Shown here: positions 1 to 11,290 of the stretch, piece after piece
How the letters are laid out: each line of letters begins with the position of its first letter
How positions within the stretch are numbered: position 1 is the stretch's first letter
Source of the DNA: Branchiostoma floridae
Taxonomy: Eukaryota > Chordata > Leptocardii > Amphioxiformes > Branchiostomatidae
Length of the DNA: 64,000 nt
Assembly: GCF_000003815.2 (NCBI RefSeq)
Contig: NC_049995.1
Coordinates: 14,164,262-14,228,261, forward strand
Reading direction: 5' to 3'
Translations under genes and position numbers: made by a program
Notes under the pieces: generated by a model
The model's input: the letters and a program-made list of their open reading frames with translations, nothing else
Told to the model about the DNA's origin: nothing
The model's database searches: none

Positions 1-3000
1 AGGAAGTCCTATGTGTATGCATGGACTTCCAAATACCGCATGGATGTGAACATCACGACAAACGTCCTGATTGATGTCCTAACAGACATTTCTAAGGTGA
101 GGCCTAGTGATTAAGACCACCCTCCTTGACATTTTCCTATGTGATAATATGTCACTGATAAATTCCGTACAAATTTTTTAGGTCATACTGAATATTTCTA
201 ATTTGTGATGAAGAAAATTAAGTCATGTATATTGGGAAATCAGTACTGCTCAATGGGAAAATGGTTTCTTGCGAAACTGTAACCTGCAACTAAGACCTTT
301 AAATTTGTGCCATTGCCTTGCAGGCGAGAGGAGGTCGGCTACCCAGCACACTATATCTGCAACTGGACAACAGTGCAAAGGAGAATAAGAACAAATTCAT
401 GATTGCTTTCTGCACTTGGCTGGTAAAACTGCAAGTCTTCCAGAAGGTAAAAATGATCAGCTTTGATGACATTGTCTGACTGACATTTTGCAATATATAG
501 CATGTATGCCAAATAGCATGGTAACTGTATTTGATGTCTAAAGTACATTATTTCAATCACCTTAGAACTAGCTCCCTGGCAAAAATTCTACAAATTCTGG
601 AGCCTTAACTTCTTATCGGCACAGTCTTTTGTTTCTTGACAGATTCATACATAATCATACTCATTGAGCACAATTTTCAAATGTGAAGTCCCCTTGATAG
701 CCAAAAGTCTACAATCAGCCTGTAAATGGATTGAGAAAGAAAGTGAGCTCAGGTACTTATTAGGGATTGTGTTAAAGATTCCTCACACCCTTGGCACATG
801 ATATGAATAATTAATATGGTGTCAAAGCAGTCTAGTTACGAACATCCTTTTACCTACTGCCATTAAGTGAAAATTGAATGTCAAATACCCAATATGCAAA
901 AAATAGCGATCACCTGTATATTGAGCTTTAACTCAGCGAACAAAACTGAGAAGACAAACAAACCTTTAGAAATACCACAAAGTATTTAGACTTAGACCCC
1001 ATTCACACTAAAAAAACGATTCGAATAAAACATGTAAATTTAGCAGTGTGAACGCTCCCAAATCACTTGGATTTCATTGAAACGAATCCTTCGCGATCCA
1101 CCTCGGGAAGGTGGATAGAACTGGGGCAAGTGGATAGAAATGCGCTGCGGGGAGTCTCGATTCGTGCGATTCGGCAGTGTGAACGCGCAAATGGATAGGA
1201 TTCCGCTTGCTCCGATGTTCATTCAGGAACTTGGGGTCTTAGTTCGCATCGCACGGGAAACACAACACACGCCAGATCGCTTAATTTTTCAGCTAGCATT
1301 TTCCGCCGTGTTTCACTTGCAACAACAATGAGCATAAAGAAAGAGGAGTCACCATTTGCCAAATTGACAACCGAATAAACGAAGCTGCTCGTTTTCATCT
1401 GGGAGTGGGAGGAGTCGCAGAAAAAGCTCGGAAGGTCCATAAAAACAGGGACATTTATGAAGATACATCTAAAGGAATGGCGGAGTTAAGAAATCCCTTG
1501 ACCAGTGCAGAAATAGAGTGAAGAAACTAACCACCAACTACTGCAAGACGTAGCGATACGTCTGTGAAACGCAACTAACGTTTTATTCGGATAAGACTGA
1601 GGGCGCACTAATCGGATTATCGAAGAGCAGTGTTAACACAATTTTGGATCGGATAGAAATTTTTTTATTCGGATAGATGTTTTATTCGAATCGTTTTTCT
1701 AAGTGTGAACGGGTTCTTGTGAACGGGGTCTTATAGTCTGGTGGCAGAGACCGATAAGCATGCAATGCGGTTCATACAAAGTTTTTCTGCTGTTTCCATA
1801 CCTCTGAGGTGTGCTCTATCAGAATCTGGATGATGCCACTCTGTCATCATTTGGCAATCCGCACAATATGCAAATTAAGGCGGCCTTTAAGGAAATTCTT
1901 GTTTTCGTCAATATCTCAGTAACCACACATGGTATCAAATTGATTTTGGTATCTATCACCATGTTTTGAGGGGTAAAGAATCAGATAAAGCCATTTTAGT
2001 AATGATCACCACTATTTTGGCTAAATATGCATAAAATATGCAAATTAAGGCGGTTATTACGGAAAATCTTGCTTTTGTCAATATCTCAGTAACCACACAT
2101 GGTATCAAAATAATTTTGGTGTCTATCCCCATGTTTTGAGGGGTAAAGAATCAGATTAAGCCATTTCAGTAATGGCCACACCAATATTTTGTGCTGAATA
2201 GGCATAAAACACGCAAATAAGGCGGCCATTACGGAAAATCTTGTTTTCATTAATATCTCAGTAACTACCCGGTACACATGGTATCAAAATAAATTTGGTG
2301 TCCATCCCCATGTTTTGAGGGGTAAGGAATCAAACAAAGCCATGTCAGTATTGACAAATACTTTATTTAAAATGTTTAAAAAATCAGCTTCAGTGTATAT
2401 CAGAGTGGATGCATCCACTTTAATTATGCTTATATATATGTTGCCATTCCTGGTTTGACTCAGTCCTCCAACAAGTCACTTTCACAAACATTGTCACAGA
2501 TATCAACCTGCCAGGTGTGCTCATTTTGGCAGTCAGTGATTCTCTGTGGTATCCACAAAAATGTACATGGCAAGTGAGCTGTATAGCATCCACGCATTGC
2601 TGTCAAGGTGTATCCGTACAGCCACACTACTGGGGTACAGACTGAAGGAACGGACACTACTGGCCCAGGGGTAACTGAAAACAGAGGGGGTATAAACACT
2701 TCTGGGGTTACAGGCACTACTGGTGGTACATACGTCTACATCGGGTATGGTCTCTGCTATACAGGATGAATGGACATTTCGGGGAGTACAAGGCACTACC
2801 TGGGGTACGGATGCTACAGGGGGTATGGACACTAGAGGGGGAACGGACAATACGTACGGACACTACTGAGGGTATGGACACTACAGTGAAAACTGACCCA
2901 TGGTACAGTGAAAACTGACATTACAGGTGGTACTGACACTACTATATGTTACAGCCCAGGCACTACTTGGTAGGGGTGCACAGTGTACCACCATACACAA

Positions 3001-6000
3001 ACAGGTTTTCTTCTTGGACCGGTCCAAAAAAAGTCAGACCTGAAAAAAATTGATTTGGCCCAATGGCCCGACATCACTGGGGATACAGACACTACTGGGG
3101 GTATGGACACTACTGGGGGTATGGACACTACTGGGGGTACGGACACTACTGGGGATACACTATAGGTGATACGAACACTACTGGGGGCATTGGACACAAA
3201 TGGGGGTACGGACACTGCTGGGGGTACGGACACTACTGGGGGCGGTACAGACTACTAGGGGTACAGACACTACTGGGGGTACGGACACTACTTGGGGGTA
3301 CGGGCACTACTGGGGGTATGGATACTACTGGAGGTACGGACACTACAGGGGGTACGGACACTACTGGAGGTACGGACACTACAGGGGGTACGGACACTAC
3401 TGGAGGTATGGACACTACTTGGGGTATGGACACTACTGGGGGTACGGACACTACTGGGGATACACTACAGGTGATACGAACACTACTGGGGGTATTGGAC
3501 ACAAATGGGGGTACAGACAATACTGGGGGTACGGACACTAATGGGGGCGGTACGGACTTAAATAGGGGTACGGACACTACAGGGGGTATGGACACTACTG
3601 GGGGTATGGACACTACTGGAGGTACGGACACTACTGGGGGTACGGACACTACTGGAGATACGTACACTACTGGGGGGATGGACACTACAGGGGTACGTAC
3701 ACTACCATACGGAGTACGGACACTACAGTGGGTACAGACATTACACCTTCTTGGTAATGACACTACACTGGTACTGACACTACAATGTACAGAAACTATA
3801 CTTGGGGTACGGACACTACTGGGAAATAGAGACTACGGCCGGGGGTATCAAAACCAATGGGGTACGGGCATTACTAGGGGGTACGGACACTACAGTACTG
3901 AGGGTAAAGACACTTCTGGGGGTACGGGTACTACTTGGGGTATGGACATTATTGGGGATACGGACACTACTGGGGATGCGGCCAATACTGGGGGTACGGA
4001 CACTACTGGGGATGCGGACGTGCACTACTGGGGATGCGGACGTGCACTACTGGGGATGCGGACGTGCACTACTGGGGATGCGGACGTGCACTACTGGGGA
4101 TGCAGACGTGCACTCCTGGGGATGCGGCCTATACGGGGGGTACGGACACTACTGGGGATGCGGACGTGCACTCCTGGGGATGCGGCCTATACGGGGGGTA
4201 CGGACACTACTGGGGATGCGGCCAATACTGGGGGTACAGACTGGACACTACTGGGGATGCGGACGTGCACTACTGGGGATGCGGCCTATACGGGGGGTAC
4301 GGACACTACTGGGGATGCGGCCAATACTGGGGGTACAGACTGGACACTACTGGGGATGCGGACGTGCACTACTGGGGATGCGGCCTATACTGGGGGTACA
4401 GACTGGACACTACTGGGGATGCGGACGTGCACTACTGGGGATGCGGACGTGCACTCCTGGGGATGCGGCCTATACTGGGGGTACAGACACTACTGGGGAT
4501 GCGGACGTGCACTCCTGGGGATGCGGCCTATACTGGGGGTACGGACACTACTGGGGATGCGGACGTGCACTCCTGGGGATGCGGACGTGCACTCCTGGGG
4601 ATGCGGCCTATACTGGGGGTACGGACACTACTGGGGATGCGGACGTGCACTCCTGGGGATGCGGCCTATACTGGGGGTACGGACACTACTGGGGATGCGG
4701 ACGTGCACTCCTGGGGATGCGGCCTATACTGGGGGTACGGACACTCCTGGGGATGCGGCCTATACTGGGGGTACAGACACTACTGGGGATGCGGACGTGC
4801 ACTCCTGGGGATGCGGCCTATACGGGGGGTACGGACACTACTGGGGATGCGGACACTACAGGGGGTACAGACTGGACACTACTGGGGATGCGGCCAATAC
4901 TGGGGGTACGGACACTACTGGGGGTACGGACACAACTGGGGATGTGGTCACTACAGGGGGTACAGACTGGACACTACTGGGGATGCAGCCAATACTGGGG
5001 GTACGGACACTACTGGGGATGCGGACACTACAGGGGGTATGGATTGGACTCTAATGGGGATGCTGCTAATACTGGGGGTACGGACACTACTGGGGATGCG
5101 GCCAATACTGGGAGTACAACACTACAGGGGGTAAGGACACTACTGGCCAAGGAGGCATTGGTACTACTAGGGGTATGGACACTACTGGAGGTATGGACAC
5201 TGCTGGGGAGGAGGGAATTGACACTACGGGGGTATGGAAACTTAACGAGTTGGATATTAGGATCAATACTGACATGGCTTAGTCTACTTCCTTAAATACT
5301 GAAATGGCTACATCAGATTCTTAGCCCCTCAAAACATGGACACCAATGTGAATTTGATACCATGTGTGGTTACCGAGATATTGACGAAAGCAAGATTTTT
5401 CGTATATGCCTATTCAGCACAAAATATTGGTGTGATCATTACTGAAATGGCTTTATCTGATTCTTTACCCCTCAAAACATGGGGATAGACACCGAAATCA
5501 ATTTGATACCATATGTGGTTACTGAGATATTGACAAAAGCAAGATTTTCCGTAATAACCGCCTTAATTTGCATATTTTATGCATATTTAGCCAAAATAGT
5601 GGTGTGATCATTACTAAAATGGCTTAATCTGATTCTTTACCCCTCAAAACATGGGGATAGACACCAAAATCAATTTGATACCATGTGTGGTTACCGAGAT
5701 ATTGCCGAAAACAAGAATTTCCTTAATGGCCGCCTTAATTTGCATATTGTTGTTCAATGTTTTTATTGCAGGTCAAACTAGGATATTTAATGGCCGGGCA
5801 TACCCATGAGGACGTCGACCAGATGTTCTCCAGATTTTCAGTGAAACTTCAGAGGCAGGATGCTACCACCATACCAGAGCTATTTACAACAATAGAGGCA
5901 AGCTATGCACCTAAACCACAGTGCAGGTATTGTGCAGATCCTGTATTTTTGTTTCATAGTTCTGATATAACATTGAAATATTTTTTAATCTTGACTTCTA

Positions 6001-6954
6001 TCTCAGAAATAACAGCATTTAAAAACAGCTGATGTAGTATTGTTAGCATGACCTATATTGCACCTTTTAACTAAGTTAAATTGTTTAAGTGTCCTAGTTA
6101 CACATGTACAGTGTTTAAGTTGTTTGAGTTCTGTGTCTAGGGACACCTGAAAACAGGCTGTTGCCTAAGTGTGAATTTGTCCCCTGGTAAAATAAACAAA
6201 ATAAATGAAATGGAACTTACATGTATTTCCTACAAAACAGGTTTCTGTCAACAATAAAGCCGTAATTCAAATCAGCTATTCAAGCTGAAATCTGTCTATC
6301 TATCTTGCACAAGCAGTACTGACACCCAATACAATGTACATGGATGAAATGTTCTGATCAGTTATCAATTTTTTGTCTTTCAGATTAATACAGGCTCTGT
6401 GGGATTACAGGACCCTGATGTCCAACTACATCAGTGCTGACCTATCAGGTCATTCAAGGCCCCATAACTTTGTCTTCAGAGCTGTTGACAAGAAAGTCTG
6501 TCTACTAGCTCAGCTCTGGCCTGTGCCAACATGCCCCAAAATTGACATTAATGTAGATACATTTATAGAAGCATTTCCAACAAAGCAGCATATTAAACAT
6601 GTCTGGGTTGGTGTAGACAATGAGGCAAATGAAGACCATCTGGAACAAGTAAGAAAGATGACTAATGATATTGACAAATGGTCAGCTAGTTTGAGAGTGA
6701 AAGATGGGTTCAGGGAGTGGTGGGAGGACTTCTTGAGCAAAGAAAACAGACGTAGTAAACCACCAACTGAACCATTATCAAAGCTAGGAAAGTTCATCCC
6801 CCGTACCAAGCTTCCCACTGTCTTGAACGAAAAAGTCCTTACAGTTTTAGACAAGTTCCAAAAGAAATCCCAAGACCCACTAAATATCAAATTGAAAAGA
6901 AAAGCAAAGACTCAGACACAGGCAACAACATCAAAAAGACTAAAGAAAAGCTGA
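1..6954 (+). CDS. DUF7869-type protein, C-terminal part, four exons
   Basis: Four exons join in one frame: 1-96 (enters from outside the window), 324-446, 5772-5926 and 6384-6954. All three introns have GT-AG ends; phases are 0, 0 and 2. The joined protein runs from RKSYVYAWTSK through LYLQLDNSAKENKNK and the hallmark GHTHEDVDQMFSRFS to a lysine-rich, nucleus-like tail ending in a TGA at 6952. These motifs are the signature of the large, uncharacterised DUF7869 family of invertebrate proteins. The family resembles transposase-derived proteins, but no activity is known to me and I assign none. The start lies outside the window. The 5.3 kb intron 447-5771 is almost filled by repeats. A candidate poly(A) signal is at 7982. 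Gene structure is well supported; function is unknown. Confidence 0.75.
995..1730. mobile_element. Harbinger-like MITE, 736 bp
   Basis: The ends are inverted repeats: gaccccattcacact on the left and a near reverse complement (agtgtgaacgggttc, then gaacggggtc) on the right, followed inward on both arms by a shared block around cgattcgaataaaac. TTA stands on both sides (992-994 and 1731-1733), the target duplication typical of PIF/Harbinger elements. No coding capacity is seen, so it is non-autonomous. It sits in the long intron of the DUF7869-type gene. Confidence 0.75.
2620..5270 (+). repeat. G-rich minisatellite (18- and 22-bp units)
   Basis: Left part (to about 3950): units close to ggggtacggacactact, 18 bp. 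Right part (3950-5100): 22-bp units such as ctggggatgcggacgtgc plus acta, mixed with the 18-bp type into higher-order blocks of about 60-110 bp. Units degrade toward both edges. The consensus has no TAA, TAG or TGA in any of the three forward frames, so long open frames arise everywhere in it. Unit lengths are not held to multiples of three and all frames are open, so this is not coding. It lies between the arms of the foldback-like element. Confidence 0.9.
2971..3054. mobile_element. Fragment of the TAGGGG hAT-like MITE
   Basis: Starts taggggtg and contains ttggaccggtcc and gacctgaaaaaaat, matching the interior of the complete MITE at 27126-27347. It is embedded in the minisatellite and only one end is preserved. 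Confidence 0.55.
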
Positions 6955-8700
6955 ACTATTTGTATTTGGTCAGTTACTGATTAGCTTAATTGATTTTGAT
7001 TTTAAGCCAAAAAATTGTCATGCTCACTTTTCCCTTATCACAATAATCAAAGACCCCACCTTTTATTGTAGGATATTATGCTTTAATTTGATAAAAAGAT
7101 GATTGATGAAATTATCTTAATTATTCTGTCTGTTTGAAATTGGTAGTTTGCATTTCAGCTATTTGTAAAAAAGGTACTACATACATTTTCTCGTACCATG
7201 CTGTCAAGGTATCTTTAATCTATCGTTTGCTAGACAGAAGGATTCCCATTCATTGAACAGCTCAAGAAGTTCTCCCATCATATTTTGGTACATCTGTTTT
7301 ACAGTCATTTGATGCAAGTGTAACATGATTAATATGCTGCTTTGTTGGAAAGAGCCATGATGATGATGATGCAAGTGTCAATATGTTGTCTGTCACATGA
7401 TTAATGATAATTTGTATTAAAATTGTATGATAATGTCATGTTTTGATGATGATTTTGATCATCTGTTTTATAGTCATTTGATGTAAGTGTCAATATGTTT
7501 TCTGTGACATGATTAATGATAATTTGTATTGAAATTGTATGATTATGTCATGTTTTGATTATGATTTTGATCATCGGTTTTATAGTCATTTAATGCATGT
7601 GTCAATATGTTTTCTATCACATGCTATTGAATGTATAATTAATGATGATTTGTTTTGAAACTGCATTATAATGTAATGTTTTGATTATGATTTTGATCAA
7701 TGTTGATATGTCAATGATGCTCTATTTGATTATAAATGTAGTGGTTGTTGATGTCACATGATGACGTCACAATTCATGTTTTTGATTGATCGTGGCTTTA
7801 ATAATTGTTGGTATGTTGTTCCCATGCAGAATGTACTATGTCTATGAACCACAAAAATGCAAAACAATTGTACTCTACTCGAGTCTATGGAAGGACCAGT
7901 TGATCTTCGTAGGGATCAAATTATAGGAAGTTGGAATGATGCGACAGATTTTGCAAAATGTGGTTAGACATATACAATGTAAATAAAGTTTTCTTAGGAA
8001 TTCTGTATTCATGATTGTTAGAGCAATTGTTTAATATGCCAATCAAGAAGTTAGAAATCCAGTCTTGAAGAGATGTTACAAGACAAGGTTCAGTATGATA
8101 TGATTATCATCAAGACCTTGATATGATATACATTGTCTCCGTTGAATAAAAAGCAACAAAAACTTACACACTAAAACCTCATCCCTTCAAAACTGTGTCA
8201 AAAGGTGACTACGGGTGTATGTGTGTGTGAGGGGGGGCAATAAGTTCTGAGCCTCTCCAAGAAATAAGGTGCCAAACTTAAATTGCCCCATTATAAAGTA
8301 TAAAACCATAATCTTATGAATGGCTACCAAAATTCAAATCATCAAGCATTTCCATTCAGTTATAGGAATAAAAAGTTCAAGAATAAAGAGAAAGAGGAAT
8401 GATAATCTTTGGGTGATTTGATATTCAATTAGAAGAAGGGTGTATATTTAGAGTAAAAGTCTATCTTCAAGGAATAATACTATTATACAATGTATAATTT
8501 AATATAAGTCAGAAACATAGACTTTGGTGTCAGTAACACTTTAAAATGCACCCATATTGAATGGTGGCATACCATGGTGCTTGAAACTAATTTACCAGTA
8601 ACAAACATGTATATCTGTATATATGTACATAGTCACATGGAGCAAGCATACATTTACTATGAACATCATGTAATAACTGTAGCATTGCATATTATAGCAT
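6955..8700. other. Intergenic, AT-rich, with a decayed tandem repeat
   Basis: Probable 3' UTR of the upstream gene to about 8000, with AATAAA at 7982-7987. Between about 7370 and 7710 a ~125-bp unit with tgtcatgttttgat and ttttatagtcattt is repeated roughly three times with drift. A perfect TGACGTCA stands at 7762-7769 with nothing near it to suggest a promoter. No gene is seen in 8000-8700. Confidence 0.6.
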
Positions 8701-8707
8701 ATTTTTG

Positions 8708-8897
8708 AGAATCCTGCATGTGACTTGCAGAATTCTGCATGTGACTTGCAGAATTCTGCATGTGACTTGCAGAATTCTGCATATGGAGTGCAGAATTCTG
8801 CACATTGGTTGCAGAATTCTGCATATGGTTTGCAGAATTCTGCAGTCCAGTGCAGAATTCTGCGCAGAATTCTGCGAACAGATGCAGAATTCTGCAG
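8708..8897. repeat. Array of palindromes TGCAGAATTCTGCA, 21-bp period
   Basis: The 14-bp palindrome starts at 8726, 8747, 8768, 8789, 8810 and 8831, exactly 21 bp apart. Three further, less regular copies follow from 8851 to about 8897. The 7-bp spacer varies (tgtgact, tatggag, cattggt, tatggtt) while the palindrome is constant. It is not a CRISPR: the constant part is shorter than usual, the spacers are 7 bp, and the host is a eukaryote. Confidence 0.9.
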
Positions 8898-9452
8898 AAC
8901 TGACCTAGTCCCGTGGGACCTGCCGATGTTATCTACGTAACCGTCATCATGTACTATGTCATATTATAGAATATTAAACTTATTTCTTAAAGTATGTCCT
9001 AATAATCGAAGTTTTCCGGATTTAGAGTGTTTTTCCGGATTAATACTGTCGCCTGTTATAGTAGATTTGTACAAAAGTATCACAGCTCTCCATTAGTATT
9101 ACTAGTATTAGTAAGTTCTTTTTCAGCATGCTTGAGGTATACGCACTGGTTTTGAGATTCCACCTGAATATGCATGCTTCTGAAGGAGCTAGAATTCTAA
9201 TGTCTACCCGCACTGATAAAACCAGCATCAAGCTGTTTTTGTAAGCTATAGATCATCAGAGACAAGACATGTAAATTTCAAAAGTATTATAAGGCCCTGA
9301 TGTCTGTTCCTCTTTTATTACCAGACTAACTGATTCTTCTTTTTCTCTAGTGATTTTCTTCTTGTGATTACTAGAATGATAGTATCATGACCTTACAAGA
9401 GTATAGAGAAAACTAGAGAGAGATAATGGTTTGTTTGTGTTCTTGTCTACAG

Positions 9453-11290
9453 AGGGCTGTGAAGACTTGTCTGAATCTGGAGCAGCGGAACCCAAACAGA
9501 ATCTTGAGTCTGTCTTAGAGACATCAGTCGGCACACCTTCCATCGGAAAACGATCGTCCAGCAGAGCAGAAGCTACAGGTAAGGATAACACCAGATATGC
9601 TGGAAGGTGGCACTAAAGATACTGTATACATACAGCATGCCATCCAGGGATTCATTTTGAAATTTAGGTGCACATCATACGAAAGTCTGAGCGAAACCTG
9701 ATTACAAACCCTACGTTCTGTCTTCAGAGCTTGAGCCCAAAATTCTATACCTACCTTTCAGTCAACAGTTATCTGTGGGCATGGCTGTTAAGGTGTAGAA
9801 ATATACGATCAAAAGGTCTAGAAATACAGGATCCAAGACAGTTGAATGATGTTCAGGGTGTTAAAAAGAGCAGTTGAATTTCCTGTTACGCAGTTTTCTA
9901 CTACGCGACTCTGTGACTGAGTATGAAGGTCTTTCCTTCTTACAACTACTGTAAATGCAGAAATGTTCACGGTGGATTAATGTTCGCGGAACTTAAAACC
10001 ACTGCGAACATTTTTCTATTGTGGTATTAGACTGCAGTCTATCGTATTACCGCGAAATTAAAACCACCGCGAAAAGTCATTTTTCCCGCTACCGCGAAAT
10101 TAAATCCCTGCAAACTTAAATGCATTTTACAGTAGTTGGAGAGTACCAGTGCTAGTTCCATAAACTGCAGCATACTGATACAAGACGTGTTGAATATTTG
10201 TTCACTTGCTGTCCGTACACAGGTGGCAACAACAGCTTTGACAGTATAACCCCTGGTTGAAAGGACTAAATACTTCATTTCCTTCCCTACAGAGAGTTGT
10301 GAGAATGTGTCTGAGAAACCTTCAACAGAAACCAGATGCATTGACGCACAAAACTCTCCCCAAATGCCGAACAAACATGAAAAGCTTTCCACAGAACGAG
10401 GAGATGTTGCTCAAGATGAAGACGCGTGTCAAGGTCAAGATAAAACCACTTCTGAAGGTCAAGACGGTCCTAAAGATGCTGCCCAAGACACAGAGATTCC
10501 GATAATTGATCTGACAGGAGAAAGTCCTGCTGGCTCAAGGCGAAGAGACTCTGTCGGCACTTTTGCCCACAAGCTTCTTGAGGAGTCCTTGGATGCCAAG
10601 AAGCCGTCTAAGATGGAGTCAGAAAGTAAAGAAAATGATAATCCAACCGGTAAGGAGACAGGAAGTACAAGTAGTGGTAAGACGTCTCTAGCAGAGAGGG
10701 TCAAGACTTTCTTGCAAGACGTGAAGCAGAAAATAAGACCAAACTCCTCAAAGGAAGAAGACACGTGTCCAGGGAAAGGAAGCAAGGTGTTGAAGGCTGA
10801 AGGAAATGTAAAAGTGAAAGTGGGAAAGAAGGAAGAAGAAAGTGAAAGGAAGAGGAAGCAGCCGGCACAGCGGCCTGCTTTGCAGAACAAATCTCAAAAC
10901 CGATCTGGTTTCACACTTACATATCACAACCAACTGTACAACCAGTCGTGCAACCAACAGTCATACAGCCAACGGTCATACAACCAACAGTCGTACAACC
11001 AACAAACCTACAACCAACAAACTTACAACAACCAAATGTACAACCAACAGCAATCTTACAGCCACCTTCTTCAGACAGCATTCTCGCGGAACCAGGCGCA
11101 ATCTTACAACCAGACGGACCAATACCAAATGTCGTTTGTGGCGCGTCAGTTCGGTAACGGTTCACAGGGTAGGTATTCCTCCAACGAACGTGGCGTGGAC
11201 TCACAGAACGGTATGGACTGGCACAATTTCTACCGACTACGCCAGCAAGCTGCTATCAGGGACGCGTGGAGGAGTTCTTACCATGATTAA
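9453..11290 (+). CDS. Unrecognised basic, Q/N-rich protein, last two exons
   Basis: Exon 9453-9578 (126 bp) lies between AG and GTAAGG and is phase 1 at both ends. Exon 10293-11290 follows a CTACAG acceptor in matching phase and ends with TAA at 11288. Both exons open with related residues (EGCEDLSESG and ESCENVSEKP), which suggests an exon duplication. The long exon has an acidic-to-mixed region with PIIDLTGESPAGSRR, then a Lys/Glu-rich stretch (EERKRK-like, possible nuclear signal), then a low-complexity tail of YNQQ/SYNQ repeats, and ends in RDAWRSSYHD. I do not recognise the family. The start and upstream exons were not found: nothing convincing lies between 8900 and 9450, so exons may be further 5'. 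The last codons and the stop overlap the tandem repeat that follows. Confidence 0.65.
9949..10132. mobile_element. TA-flanked MITE (CTGTAAATG ends), intronic
   Basis: Begins ctgtaaatgcag and ends tgcattttacag, with TA on both sides (9947-9948 and 10133-10134). The interior has several copies of ttcgcgg / ccgcgaa with aattaaaaccaccgcg. Same family as 45583-45790 and the array at 61812-62090. TA duplication fits Tc1/mariner-type mobilisation. Confidence 0.7.

Larger units (their letters stand above)
1864..5749. mobile_element. Foldback-like element with long subrepeat arms
   Basis: Left arm 1864-2360 consists of about three tandem ~170-180 bp units (each with ttttgaggggtaaagaatca). Right arm 5300-5749 is the same set in inverted orientation. 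The outermost ends, caatatgcaaattaaggcgg and its reverse complement, match closely. The ~2.9 kb interior is a degenerate-to-regular minisatellite. Long inverted arms made of short direct repeats are the layout of foldback elements. I see no clear target duplication (flanks ccgca and ttgtt), so an inverted duplication that later captured satellite DNA is also possible. It has no real genes. Confidence 0.6.

Noticed and set aside
3063-5295. Three overlapping long open frames (up to 663 codons) of Gly/Thr/Asp repeats
   Set aside because: They are a by-product of a stop-free minisatellite; all frames are open at once and unit lengths are not multiples of three.
8705-8940. CRISPR-like direct repeats
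   Set aside because: 14-bp palindromes with 7-bp spacers in a eukaryotic genome; no cas genes.
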